A stretch of 64,000 nt of DNA from Lentisphaerae bacterium WC36 (GCA_020683205.1 CP085689.1:186001-250000), one strand, 5' to 3'; counted from the stretch's first letter, positions 53,882 to 61,852 are shown. Notes: generated by a model not told the origin, from the sequence alone. Numbers and translations are program-made.

Positions 53882-54541
53882 ATGAGAAGGAATATTTTAC
53901 TAATGCAATCAGTTGCTGTTACTGCTTTATTAGCTTTAACAACAGCCTCAAATGCAGCAGTAGATGTTATTAGAAATAATAATGTTAATGGTTCTGCAAG
54001 CGCGCCAGTGATGGTCGTCGCAAATGGTAATGAGGCAACGATGACAACGGCTAATAAAATGACCAAAGATGGTCAGGCTGATGCTGCTGTCAATAATGTT
54101 TCTTTAGCTAATAAACAAGTTGAACAGCGAGATATAAAATGGGATTTTGTTCAAGTTGGCTTTTTATTTAACGTCCCAAAAATTACTCAAAAAGTTGATG
54201 TTTACGGCTTGAAATTTGGTCTACCGATGTGTGGTGGAGATAGCAAAGTAACTGGTATTGAAACAGCTGTGTTCGCTGGGGCTACTCAGCGTGTTATCGG
54301 CTTACAAGCCTGTACTTTTGCTTCAATTAGTAAGCATTTAACTGGAGTGCAATTTTCAATAGTCAATTATTGTGACGATTTAGATGGTATTCAGGTTGGA
54401 GTTGCTAACTTTGCTGTCGAAGAAGCGATGTTCCAATTTGGAATTTTTAATCATAGCAAAGGTGAGGCATTTCAATTTGGATTATTAAACTATATTGAAG
54501 GTGCACGTGTACCGTTTATGATAATTTTTAACTACAAATAA
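53882..54541 (+). CDS. Secreted LA_2272-like surface-repeat protein, copy 1
   Basis: A 219-residue protein with a signal peptide (MRRNILLMQSVAVTALLALT, cleavage after SNA). After a polar linker it has ~20-residue repeats of the form G-(L/I/V)-Q-x-(hydrophobic), for example GLQACTFASISKHLTGVQFS, GIQVGVANFA, FQFGIFNHSKGEAFQFGLLN. Such repeats resemble the 'LA_2272 family surface repeat' proteins of Leptospira, which probably form an envelope beta structure. The ATG at 53882 has AAGGAG 8 bp before it and is preferred over the TTG one codon upstream. It heads a two-gene unit. Confidence 0.75.
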   Translation: MRRNILLMQSVAVTALLALTTASNAAVDVIRNNNVNGSASAPVMVVANGNEATMTTANKMTKDGQADAAVNNVSLANKQVEQRDIKWDFVQVGFLFNVPKITQKVDVYGLKFGLPMCGGDSKVTGIETAVFAGATQRVIGLQACTFASISKHLTGVQFSIVNYCDDLDGIQVGVANFAVEEAMFQFGIFNHSKGEAFQFGLLNYIEGARVPFMIIFNYK

Positions 54542-54557
54542 TTGAGGAATAAAAATT

Positions 54558-55295
54558 ATGAATAAGATAACAAAAATATTTAGTGTTTGTTCATTATTTT
54601 TATTAGTTGCGGCTAATACTAGTTCAGCAGCTGAAGAAATGATGATGAATAATAATGAAAATATGCAGATGAATAATACGCAAATGGATACATCTAGCGA
54701 TGATGATTGGACATTTTTTCAAGCAGGATTTTGGTTTGATGTACCTTCATATACCACAAACAGTAATGTTAATGGTATAAAAAGTGGTTGGCCAATTTGT
54801 GCGGGACATGGAAAGGTTCATGGACTTGAGATATCATGGTTTGCATCAGCAACTGATAATATAAAAGGTGTGCAAGGTAGCTGGATTGTGAATATTAGTC
54901 AAGAAATGACTGGTCTTCAAGCTAGCTGGATTACTAATGTTAGTAAACACATGCATGGTATTCAAGCTTGTTTCATCGCAAATGCAAATACGGAAGAGTT
55001 CGTTGGAATGCAAGCAAGTTGTGTGAATTATGCTGGTAACTATATTGGTTTCCAACCAGCTGCAATTTTAAATATTACTGATAACTTTAAAGGTTTTCAG
55101 TTAGCGCCTCTTATGAATAGTGCAAAGCACTTCAAAGGAGTTCAAATGGGACTTATGAATATTGTCGATAGTAGCGAAGGTATTCAGTTTGGCGTATTTA
55201 ACAGTAGCAAAAGCGAAGGCTTACAATTTGGTTTATTAAACCATATTGAAGATGCATGGATTCCATATATGATTGGTTTTAATGTAAAATTTTAA
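54558..55295 (+). CDS. Secreted LA_2272-like surface-repeat protein, copy 2
   Basis: Paralogue of the preceding gene, 16 bp downstream, with a GAGGAA ribosome site. It has a signal peptide (MNKITKIFSVCSLFLLVAAN, cleavage after SSA) and a Met/Asn-rich linker. About eight G-(V/L/I/F/M)-Q repeats follow (GVQGSWIVNISQEMTGLQAS, GIQACFIANA, GFQLAPLMNS, GVQMGLMNIV, GLQFGLLNHI). It is one or two repeats longer than copy 1 and shares its ending (IEDAWIPYMIGFN versus IEGARVPFMIIFN). Possibly an outer-membrane or cell-surface protein; no function is known to me. Confidence 0.75.
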   Translation: MNKITKIFSVCSLFLLVAANTSSAAEEMMMNNNENMQMNNTQMDTSSDDDWTFFQAGFWFDVPSYTTNSNVNGIKSGWPICAGHGKVHGLEISWFASATDNIKGVQGSWIVNISQEMTGLQASWITNVSKHMHGIQACFIANANTEEFVGMQASCVNYAGNYIGFQPAAILNITDNFKGFQLAPLMNSAKHFKGVQMGLMNIVDSSEGIQFGVFNSSKSEGLQFGLLNHIEDAWIPYMIGFNVKF

Positions 55296-55329
55296 TCCCT
55301 AAATACCTAAGTTAAATTAAGATTAAATA

Positions 55330-55379
55330 CTTAATTTTCCCTTGTTAGCGAACAGCTTCTTTGCTGTTCGCTTTTTTTT
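55330..55379 (+). terminator. Terminator of the surface-repeat pair (copy 1 of a duplicated element)
   Basis: Stem AGCGAACAGC / GCTGTTCGCT (55347-55356, 55363-55372), 6-base loop, then seven T's. The ~50-bp segment starting at CTTAATTTTCCC recurs at 55718-55765. Confidence 0.9.
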
Positions 55380-55563
55380 GAATATCACTAGATAGGCAAA
55401 TAGTTCTTGGAATGAGAAAAATTCCCAAGAGAATCATGAAGTAGCCATCTGGAATAGAGTGACTTATTCTACCTAAATATAATCCCATTCCTATAAACCA
55501 AAGGTAGGTTGAAATATCTTTAACAAATTTGTTTCTGAAGAAGTTTACTAGTAATTTTTTCAT
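55345..55563 (-). CDS. Small hypothetical membrane protein
   Basis: A 72-residue protein starting MKKLLVNFFRNKFVKD, with two hydrophobic segments (ISTYLWFIGMGLYLGRI and GYFMILLGIFLIP). The same frame is open up to an ATG at 55626 (93 residues), but the extra part looks non-coding and neither start has a strong ribosome site. Its last ~10 codons are made from the terminator hairpin of the opposite-strand genes. This may be a small inner-membrane protein; it could also be a chance frame. Confidence 0.42.
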   Translation of the reverse strand: MKKLLVNFFRNKFVKDISTYLWFIGMGLYLGRISHSIPDGYFMILLGIFLIPRTICLSSDIQKKANSKEAVR

Positions 55564-55658
55564 GACTTTTATGCCTAAATTTTGAATAATGGGTTGACGG
55601 TTCGGTGTGACCTTTGATTTATTCATAAATCAAAAAATATTATGAGTACAAGCATAAT

Positions 55659-55724
55659 TTATTGCTTAAATCTGCTTTTATCAAACAGGTTTTCGGTTAA
55701 ATATGAGTTTTTAATGCTTAATTT
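55659..55724 (-). pseudogene. Relic of the 3' end of a second fetB gene
   Basis: Reading the minus strand gives KLSIKNSYLTENLFDKSRFKQ then stop. This lines up along its full length with the C-terminus of the intact FetB at 57145 (KLSIKSSFFANGLLDKSRFKN). The DNA for DKSRFK is identical apart from its end. No more of the gene is present; the match ends at the repeated terminator segment. Confidence 0.65.
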
Positions 55725-55765
55725 TCCCTTGTTAGCGAACGGCTTCATTGCTGTTCGCTTTTTTG
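55718..55765 (+). repeat. Second copy of the terminator element
   Basis: About 47 of 50 bases match the segment at 55330-55379, including the stem (AGCGAACGGC / GCTGTTCGCT) and T-run. No plus-strand gene precedes it, so it is a duplication product. Confidence 0.8.
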
Positions 55766-55819
55766 TAGTTTTAGAAATATAAACATTTATAGAATATTTG
55801 GAATGCTTTAAATTAAATT

Positions 55820-56374
55820 CTATTTTATAATGAAAGTTTTATTATAGTATAATTCATTCCAACCGTCAATATTTCTAATTAATGATCCTTTAAGGTTAAT
55901 TGCGTCTTTCCCAATTATTTTTTGAACGCCAACGCTTTGGATTTCTTCCATTACTAATCCTATACGCAACTTATACTCTCCTCTACCAAAATATTTATAA
56001 AAGGATAAATATTTTGAGTGTTTAGTTGTTAATCCATATTTGAATGGTTTGATTCTGAAAGTGCCATCATTAGCAATATGATAAAAATCACTATGGTAAA
56101 AATATCCTTTTCTCATAATAATAGCAAATATTCTAGTCTCTGGAGGCAAATTTGTCTTACCTGTTATATGAATTTGTTCATAGCCATCAATTGTTTTTGT
56201 AATTTTTATTTTAGTTGTCAATTTTACATCAATACTTTTGTTGTCATATGTAATATTATTTCCTTGATGATTTTTTATTTCATTATCATTATAATCATTA
56301 TAATCATTTGCAAAAACAAATACATAAATAATAGTATATAATATAATGGTTAGCATGACATGAAAAATAAACAT
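55820..56374 (-). CDS. Hypothetical membrane-anchored or secreted protein, probable 3' part of a split zinc-ribbon gene
   Basis: A 184-residue frame starting with a hydrophobic helix (MLTIILYTIIYVFVFA), then an Asn/Asp-rich linker and a beta-rich domain (~50-184) with no family that I recognise. The same frame continues upstream through seven codons and one TAA into the zinc-ribbon peptide at 56473. The original protein was therefore probably zinc ribbon, membrane helix, then this domain. The helix could also serve as a signal peptide for an independent product. Confidence 0.6.
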   Translation of the reverse strand: MFIFHVMLTIILYTIIYVFVFANDYNDYNDNEIKNHQGNNITYDNKSIDVKLTTKIKITKTIDGYEQIHITGKTNLPPETRIFAIIMRKGYFYHSDFYHIANDGTFRIKPFKYGLTTKHSKYLSFYKYFGRGEYKLRIGLVMEEIQSVGVQKIIGKDAINLKGSLIRNIDGWNELYYNKTFIIK

Positions 56375-56395
56375 TATGCAACTTCTTTCTTTTTT

Positions 56396-56473
56396 TTAAA
56401 TTGCTCCACAATGAGGGCATTGTTTAGCACTACTGCTTACTTCATTTCTACAATCCTCACATTCGCAAATCAT
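56396..56473 (-). CDS. 25-residue zinc-ribbon peptide, in frame with the next gene
   Basis: MICECEDCRNEVSSSAKQCP followed by HCGAI and TAA. The pattern C-x2-C ... C-x2-C with SSAKQCPHCG is that of the UPF0547/zinc-ribbon class that heads many membrane proteins. A strong AAGGAG lies 10 bp before the ATG, so translation starts here. The stop sits just before a run of A, and the frame then runs on to the 184-residue gene without another stop. Confidence 0.6.
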   Translation of the reverse strand: MICECEDCRNEVSSSAKQCPHCGAI

Positions 56474-56562
56474 AAAATTATTTCTCCTTCTAAAAAAGCA
56501 CCTTTGTTTAAAATATATTGTTTAAGTTTTAAAAGTATCAGTTGCTTAGTGATAATGTAAAT

Positions 56563-56730
56563 TTACTCTAAAGTTGTGATTATATGCCCAATGCTATCAC
56601 CATTTTCGGAGATGATTGAGAAAATTTCGAGAATGGGTTGTTCTAATTTGGTGAAGTCCATCTCTTCATTTGGAGTAAAAACTGTTTTTTCTTGAGTTTG
56701 CGATTGCTGATTATTGTCTGAATTTGTCAT
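56563..56730 (-). CDS. Small acidic orphan protein (55 residues)
   Basis: The frame begins MTNSDNNQQSQTQEKTVFTP with GGAG 5 bp upstream and ends IGHIITTLE. It is polar and acidic with a short amphipathic helix (KLEQPILEIFSIISENGDSI). No family is recognised. It lies 89 bp upstream of the zinc-ribbon peptide on the same strand and may share its transcript. Confidence 0.5.
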   Translation of the reverse strand: MTNSDNNQQSQTQEKTVFTPNEEMDFTKLEQPILEIFSIISENGDSIGHIITTLE

Positions 56731-56849
56731 GTTCGCTCCATTTTTATTTGATTTATAATTGGGTTTACATCATCAAAACTTCAATGTTAGTCAATCCTTA
56801 AGTACTGCTATTTACTCAAATTTTGCGAATTCATGCTATTTGGGAACAC

Positions 56850-56979
56850 AAAAAAAGAGCGTATTCAAATTCCTACACTTAAGTCAAGGTTACGCCAATA
56901 ACCCGAGTAAAAATGTAAAAAAAGAATACGCTCAAAATATCTATAAAACCGTATTAAATTTTAATACAGCTAAATTATA
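56850..56979 (-). ncRNA. Candidate small RNA with its own promoter and terminator
   Basis: On the minus strand a TATAAT box (56979-56974) is followed by a palindromic hairpin (CTGTATTAAA / TTTAATACGG, ~56970-56950). GAGCGTATTC (56933-56924) and an inner hairpin GGTTA / TAACC come next, then GAATACGCTC (56866-56857), which pairs perfectly with the earlier arm, and seven T's. The ~115-nt transcript would close on itself and end in a T-run. No coding frame on either strand is convincing here; the 414-bp gap between the small orphan and fetB otherwise looks empty. It could instead be a long-loop terminator. Confidence 0.35.
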
Positions 56980-57144
56980 CAGCAATATAGATATAGTGAA
57001 CGGTATCTTTCAGTTCTTTCATTACGTTTTTTACTCTAAAAATTGGCGTATTTTGACTTAAAACGCAGAAATAGTGAAAGCTTATCACTACATATTAAAT
57101 TATAAATTAACGATATCACACTTAGAAACTAAAGTCAAATTGAG

Positions 57145-57951
57145 TTAATTTTTAAATCTGCTTTTATCAAGCAATCCATTGGCAAAAAATGAGCTTTTAA
57201 TACTTAATTTTAAACCAATCAAAACTGTTAATGCAGTCGCAGAAAAAATCGCAATCATAATCCCAATTTGATATTTTACTGCTTCAACTGGTGATGCTCC
57301 GCCTAGAATTAAACCTGTCATCATGCCAGGGAGGGTTACAAGACCAATGGTTGCCATTGAAGCAGTGGTCGGTTTTAGAGCCATTTTTAAAGCATCTGCA
57401 ATATAAACGCGCAACGCTTCAGTAAAAGTCGCGCCTTGAGCTAACGTTAACATATAACGGTTTTCATCACGACGAATTTGTTCAAAAAATGCGTTAAGAC
57501 CAACAATGTTTGCTGATAAACTATTTCCTAATAACATCCCAGTAACTGGAATTACTAATTTCGCTTCAAAAAGGGCAGGTGAGTTGATCACTAGTAAAGT
57601 GAATACACTCATTGGTATCATAATTCCAATTATTAAAGCAATTAATAATGGACGCCAAAAATATTTTAACTTCATTTCGCAATGGTTGATAACTGAAAAA
57701 TCTGCGACAACGGTCATTACAATTAACCAGGCTAGTGTTAAGAAAAAATTGTTCAAAGTAAACACAAAATGTAAATAAAATCCCACGAATGATAATTGTA
57801 GAATCATACGCAAAATAGCAATTAATGTCGTGTTTAATGTTTTAATTTTATACCACAAAATGAAGCTGATTGGAAAAATTAGCAATGCAAGTGATAAGAG
57901 CAAACGATAATTATTAATATTAATCATTGAGCTAGTGCTAGTTGCTGACAT
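57145..57951 (-). CDS. fetB: FetB-like ABC exporter permease (UPF0014 family)
   Basis: A 268-residue integral membrane protein of the UPF0014 family. E. coli FetAB exports iron and protects against oxidative stress. Evidence: hydrophobic helices across the whole length, the conserved block LVIPVTGMLLGNSLSANIVG, LTLAQGATFTEAL, and TIGLVTLPGMMTGLILGGAS followed by AVKYQIGIM. The ATG at 57951 is preferred because GGAGG lies 8 bp before it; a GTG three codons upstream is less likely. The start overlaps fetA by 14 bp. A relic of a second fetB lies at 55659. Confidence 0.88.
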   Translation of the reverse strand: MSATSTSSMININNYRLLLSLALLIFPISFILWYKIKTLNTTLIAILRMILQLSFVGFYLHFVFTLNNFFLTLAWLIVMTVVADFSVINHCEMKLKYFWRPLLIALIIGIMIPMSVFTLLVINSPALFEAKLVIPVTGMLLGNSLSANIVGLNAFFEQIRRDENRYMLTLAQGATFTEALRVYIADALKMALKPTTASMATIGLVTLPGMMTGLILGGASPVEAVKYQIGIMIAIFSATALTVLIGLKLSIKSSFFANGLLDKSRFKN

Positions 57952-58597
57952 TTTTAACACCTCCAGTCATATTGATTATTTGTGATGCATTATTTATTGA
58001 ATTTTCATCGTGGGTAATCATGATGGCCGTCAAATTGCTTTTCTCTGCTAAGAAGTTTTCAAATACTTTACGGTTACGTTTGTCAAGTGCCGCAGTAGGT
58101 TCATCTAAAAGAAGAAATTTTTTCTCTAAGAGTAGTGTGCCCACAATTGCGAATCGCTGTTTTTCGCCACCTGAGAGCTTATCAACATTTTTTTGTAAAA
58201 GGTCGTTTTGTAAATTAAAAAGTTTCATTAATTTATGAATTTTTTCTAAAGAGCAATTTTTTTCGCGATTAGCTTTAAAAGAAAATGGAGCCATTAAAAA
58301 ATCATGTGCCGTGCCAAAGCCAGTAAACGGCGCTTGGCTAACATATCCGAAATTATGACGCAATTCCCAACAGTTTTTTTCAGTTAATTTTTCACTATTT
58401 ATATAAATTTTACCGCTTTCGATTGGAATAAAGCCTAAAATAGCTTTAATGATGGTTGATTTTCCACATCCTGAGTGACCAGTTAGAATTAATTTTTCAC
58501 CCTCTTTAAGTTTTAGTGAAAATTTGTCAACAATGATTTTGTTTGCAAATTTTACAGTTAAATCTTTTATTTCCAAAATATAATTATTTTTGTTCAT
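57938..58597 (-). CDS. fetA: FetA-like ABC exporter ATP-binding protein
   Basis: A 219-residue ABC ATPase: Walker A GHSGCGKST, signature LSGGEKQR, Walker B FLLLDEPTAALD and the switch histidine in ITHDE. Partner of the overlapping FetB gene. It starts 7 bp after the csoR-like gene, so all three genes form one transcript. Confidence 0.9.
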   Translation of the reverse strand: MNKNNYILEIKDLTVKFANKIIVDKFSLKLKEGEKLILTGHSGCGKSTIIKAILGFIPIESGKIYINSEKLTEKNCWELRHNFGYVSQAPFTGFGTAHDFLMAPFSFKANREKNCSLEKIHKLMKLFNLQNDLLQKNVDKLSGGEKQRFAIVGTLLLEKKFLLLDEPTAALDKRNRKVFENFLAEKSNLTAIMITHDENSINNASQIINMTGGVKNVSN

Positions 58598-58604
58598 GCT
58601 TTAT

Positions 58605-58880
58605 TCATCCTAAACGTGAAAATTGTTCAATAGCTTTTGTTAATTTTGCAATGGCTTCTTTTTCATCACCATTTTTCACGCTGTCAGTAATACAGTGTTC
58701 TAAATGCCCTTCAAGAATTTTTTGTCCAACTTTATGAAGCGCTTTTTTTGCAGCGCTAATTTGAATTAAAATATCTTCACATGGTATATCTTTTTCGACC
58801 ATAGCATGAATGCCACGAATTTGCCCTTCAACTCTTTTGAGTCGTTTTTGTACTTTATCTATATTTATACATTGTTTCAT
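58605..58880 (-). CDS. csoR: CsoR-family metal-sensing repressor
   Basis: A 91-residue all-helical DNA-binding protein of the CsoR/RcnR/FrmR family, with RLKRVEGQIRGIHAMVEKDIP. The metal-site residues are Cys34, His59 and Cys63 (PCEDI and GHLEHC), the Cu(I) set of classical CsoR. There is no N-terminal His as in the nickel/cobalt sensor RcnR. When metal binds, the repressor should leave the operator. The operator and promoter are just upstream, so it probably controls its own operon with fetAB. Confidence 0.9.
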   Translation of the reverse strand: MKQCINIDKVQKRLKRVEGQIRGIHAMVEKDIPCEDILIQISAAKKALHKVGQKILEGHLEHCITDSVKNGDEKEAIAKLTKAIEQFSRLG

Positions 58881-58908
58881 ATTGTTAACCTCAATTATAA
58901 ACTTCTTA

Positions 58909-58925
58909 ATACCCTCTATGGGTAT
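58909..58925 (-). promoter_or_regulatory. CsoR-type operator
   Basis: ATACCC-TCTAT-GGGTAT, a perfect inverted repeat with G-tracts, is the form of known CsoR/CstR sites. It starts directly at the end of the -10 box, so bound repressor would block transcription start. Confidence 0.75.
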
Positions 58926-58954
58926 ATAATATATTGTTTAAGTATGAAATTCAA
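58926..58954 (-). promoter_or_regulatory. Promoter of the csoR-fetAB operon
   Basis: Minus strand TTGAAT (58954-58949), exactly 17 bp, then TATTAT (58931-58926), which abuts the operator. Confidence 0.65.
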
Positions 58955-58993
58955 GGAGTTTCAAGAAAAAAATATTTATTTCGGTTAAAATTG

Positions 58994-59021
58994 TTGCATA
59001 AATTTAAATTAATCTTATAGT
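58994..59021 (+). promoter_or_regulatory. Promoter of the MATE gene
   Basis: TTGCAT (58994-58999), 16-bp spacer, TATAGT (59016-59021), 39 bp before the ATG. Confidence 0.45.
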
Positions 59022-59060
59022 TTATTTTTTATGTAATTAGATATTAATAAGAGTGAAATA

Positions 59061-60437
59061 ATGAGTAAAAGTGATTTAATCAATAATAAAGCCGATGTAA
59101 CAACTGGTAGTTTATTTAAGCACGTGGTGCGGATGTCAATCCCTGGAATGGGAGGTTTTTTTGCAATTGTGGCATTTAATTTTGCCGATACTTATTTTGT
59201 GTCGCAGCTAAGCAATGATCATTTAACTGCTATGGGGTATATTTTTCCAGTTGTTATGATTTTGCACGCATTAGTAATGGGAGTGTCTGCGGGTTCTGAA
59301 GTCATGGTTTCACATCTTCTAGGTGCAAAAAATGTTGAAAAAGCGCAAGAAATTACTGTTGCTGGAGTAGGATTAGCCTTTATTATTTCTATTATTATGG
59401 GTGCTTTGGGAATAATTTTTCTTGACGATATTTTTGCATTAATGTCAGCAAAGGGTGAGCCTTTAAGGTTAGCTAAAGAGTATATGATAGTGTGGTTTTG
59501 TTCGATGGCTACAGTGTTTATGCCACCGGTAAGCGATGGAATTTTGCGTGCAAGTGGTGATATGGTGCGTCCTTTTTGGGTGATGTGTTTGTGTGCAGTT
59601 TTAAATGTCATTTTCGATTGGTTGTTAATTTTTGGCAATTGGGGACTTCCTGAATTAGGTATTGCTGGAGCTGCTTACGCGACTGCAATTGCACGGGTAG
59701 TGGCAATGATTTTAAGTTTATATTTTTTAACTTCTAAAGCAAAGTTAATGACATGGCAATGGGTTAAGTTGAAAAAATTAACAGCTGATTGGACTAAGAT
59801 TTTAAAATATGGTATGCCTGCATCTATCACACAATTAATGTATCCAGTATCAAGGTTTATTTTTACTAAGTTAATTAATGAAGCAAGTGGTAAAATTGGA
59901 GTGGGAGCGATTTCAGCTGGCAGTCGAATTGAATATTTTGCACAAATTGTGCCATATTCGATTAGTTTCGCAATTATGGCTATTTTTGGGCAGAATTTAG
60001 GAGCAAAAAAGTATGATCGTTTAAATCACGGTATAAACCTATTAATGGTTATTTCATTTGTTTATGGAGTGTTTACTGTTGGAATTTTTGCACTAACTGG
60101 TCAATGGTTAAGTACCATCATGAGTAAGGGTGATCTTGAAATTGAAAAATTAACATATCAATATTTATTGTTAAGCTCAATTGGTAGTGGTGGATTTTAT
60201 TTCACAATGTTAATTTTTCGAACTATAACAGCGCTAGGAAAAGCACTTGATGCTGCGATTTTAAATATTATTCAAGTATTGATTATTGTGATTCCTTGTG
60301 TTATTGCGGGCTTTTATTTAGGTAAATTTGAGGGTTTAGTATTAGCTAATTCTATAGCGTTTATCTTGAGTGGAATCTTACTTTTTATTGCGAGTAAAAA
60401 GTTGCTCAAAAGCTTACAAAAGAGTGACCTTGAGTAA
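59061..60437 (+). CDS. MATE-family multidrug/cation exporter
   Basis: A 458-residue, 12-helix membrane protein of the MATE family, which exports drugs or metabolites using a Na+ or H+ gradient. Evidence: MSIPGMGGFFAIVAFNFADTYFVSQL, AGSEVMVSHLLGAKN, IGVGAISAGSRIEYFAQI and GQNLGAKKYDRLN. The two halves show the family's internal repeat. It is divergent from the csoR-fetAB operon across 180 bp that holds both promoters, but the CsoR operator lies on the far side, so shared control is uncertain. Substrate unknown. Confidence 0.9.
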   Translation: MSKSDLINNKADVTTGSLFKHVVRMSIPGMGGFFAIVAFNFADTYFVSQLSNDHLTAMGYIFPVVMILHALVMGVSAGSEVMVSHLLGAKNVEKAQEITVAGVGLAFIISIIMGALGIIFLDDIFALMSAKGEPLRLAKEYMIVWFCSMATVFMPPVSDGILRASGDMVRPFWVMCLCAVLNVIFDWLLIFGNWGLPELGIAGAAYATAIARVVAMILSLYFLTSKAKLMTWQWVKLKKLTADWTKILKYGMPASITQLMYPVSRFIFTKLINEASGKIGVGAISAGSRIEYFAQIVPYSISFAIMAIFGQNLGAKKYDRLNHGINLLMVISFVYGVFTVGIFALTGQWLSTIMSKGDLEIEKLTYQYLLLSSIGSGGFYFTMLIFRTITALGKALDAAILNIIQVLIIVIPCVIAGFYLGKFEGLVLANSIAFILSGILLFIASKKLLKSLQKSDLE

Positions 60438-60569
60438 AATATTGCAAATAAACCGTTAAAAAAATTGAAAAAATTAATAATTGAATTATTGTTAATTTTT
60501 AATATTGTAATTAGCATTTATTAGAGTTGTTTTAGAAAATTAAAATTTAAGGCTTTAAAACAATCATAA

Positions 60570-60598
60570 TTGATAAATTAATTTGAAAATAATATAAT
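60570..60598 (+). promoter_or_regulatory. Promoter of ilvC
   Basis: TTGATA (60570-60575), exactly 17 bp, then a perfect TATAAT (60593-60598). The leader is ~55 nt, too short for a long leader-peptide attenuator. Confidence 0.7.
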
Positions 60599-60662
60599 AA
60601 TGTGAGCGTGTCAACTTCGAGCTTAAATATTGAGAGTTTTGAACGCTTAAGGAGATTTTAAA

Positions 60663-61646
60663 ATGGTAAAATTATTACATGATTGCGATGCAGATTTAAA
60701 TGCATTAAATGGCAAAACTATTGCTGTTATCGGTTATGGAGCTCAAGGTCGTAGCCAAGCTCTAAGTATGAGAGATTCAGGATTAAACGTTATTATCGGT
60801 ATTCGCCCAGGTGCTTCACATGATACAGCAGTGAGCGATGGTTTCGAAGTATTAAGCGTTGCTGATGCTTCTGCAAAAGCTGATATTATTCATATTTTAT
60901 TGCCAGATGAAGCGCATAAAAGCGTTTATGAGAATGAAATTCAACCATCAATGACTGCTGGTAAAACTTTCTCATGTTCTCATGGTTTTAGCATTATTTT
61001 CGGTTTTATTGCTCCTCCAGAAGATGTGGATATCATCTTAGTTGCGCCAAAAGGTCCTGGTACAGAAGTTCGTAAAGCTTTTCTAGACGGTTTTGGTTGC
61101 CCAGGTTTAATTTCTGTTCATAAAGATGCTAGTGGTTCTGCTAAAGATACTGCTTTATGTATGGCTAAGGCGCAAGGTTTAACTCGTGCTGGTGTATTAG
61201 AGTGTACTTTTGAGCAAGAAACTTATGAAGATTTATTTGGTGAGCAAAACGTACTTTGCGGTGGTTTAGTTGACTTAATGAAGTATGGTTTCGAAACTTT
61301 AACAGATGCTGGTTACCCACCAGAAATGGCATACTTCGAGTGTGTACATGAAGTAAAATTAATCGTTGACTTGATTTTCGAAGGTGGTATTCAGAAGATG
61401 AATGCTGTTGTATCTAATACTGCTGAGTGGGGTGAGTATGTTAATGGTCCTAGAATCATTACTCCAGACGTAAAAGAGCGTATGAAAGAATCATTAAATG
61501 ATATTGAGACTGGTAAATTTGCTCGTGAGTGGATGGAAGAAGCAGCTGCTGGTTGTCCAAATCTATTAGCTAAACGTGAAGCGATTGGTTCACACTTAGT
61601 TGAAATTACTGGTAAAAAAGTAAGAGATCTTTTCGAAAAGAAATAA
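60663..61646 (+). CDS. ilvC: Ketol-acid reductoisomerase (class I)
   Basis: Second enzyme of branched-chain amino-acid synthesis: isomerises and reduces acetolactate and acetohydroxybutyrate. Evidence: TIAVIGYGAQGRSQALSMRD (nucleotide binding), IILVAPKGPGTEVRKAF, the metal-binding DLFGEQNVLCGGLVDLMKYG and the C-terminal FECVHEVKLIVDLIFEGG. The 327-residue length is the short class I form. AAGGAG precedes the ATG. No ilvB, ilvH or ilvD is adjacent in the window. Confidence 0.96.
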   Translation: MVKLLHDCDADLNALNGKTIAVIGYGAQGRSQALSMRDSGLNVIIGIRPGASHDTAVSDGFEVLSVADASAKADIIHILLPDEAHKSVYENEIQPSMTAGKTFSCSHGFSIIFGFIAPPEDVDIILVAPKGPGTEVRKAFLDGFGCPGLISVHKDASGSAKDTALCMAKAQGLTRAGVLECTFEQETYEDLFGEQNVLCGGLVDLMKYGFETLTDAGYPPEMAYFECVHEVKLIVDLIFEGGIQKMNAVVSNTAEWGEYVNGPRIITPDVKERMKESLNDIETGKFAREWMEEAAAGCPNLLAKREAIGSHLVEITGKKVRDLFEKK

Positions 61647-61708
61647 TTTTCTTAACGAATTTAGATAGTTGTGTGTGATAATTTGTAATGATTAACGGCA
61701 CAAGTCAA

Positions 61709-61749
61709 AACGAACATTGCATAAATTGTTTGCATTGTTCGTTTTTTTT
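61709..61749 (+). terminator. Terminator of ilvC
   Basis: Thirteen-base stem (AACGAACATTGCA with TGCATTGTTCGTT, one mismatch), 9-nt loop and a run of eight T's. Confidence 0.85.
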
Positions 61750-61852
61750 ATTAAATGTTTGGTGTGATTGATTGAATTTATCTTAAATATAGGCTAAATT
61801 AAAAAAGTATAGTAAAAGGGACAATAATTAACCAAAGTAAATGTGATATATT

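Noticed and set aside
56759-57061. 100-codon plus-strand frame between the small orphan gene and fetB
   Set aside because: No ribosome site, odd composition, and it runs through the hairpin arms of the candidate small RNA; it looks like a chance frame.
60438-60662. Leader-peptide attenuator or riboswitch before ilvC
   Set aside because: The promoter places the transcript start only ~55 nt before the ATG and no leader frame rich in branched-chain codons is visible.
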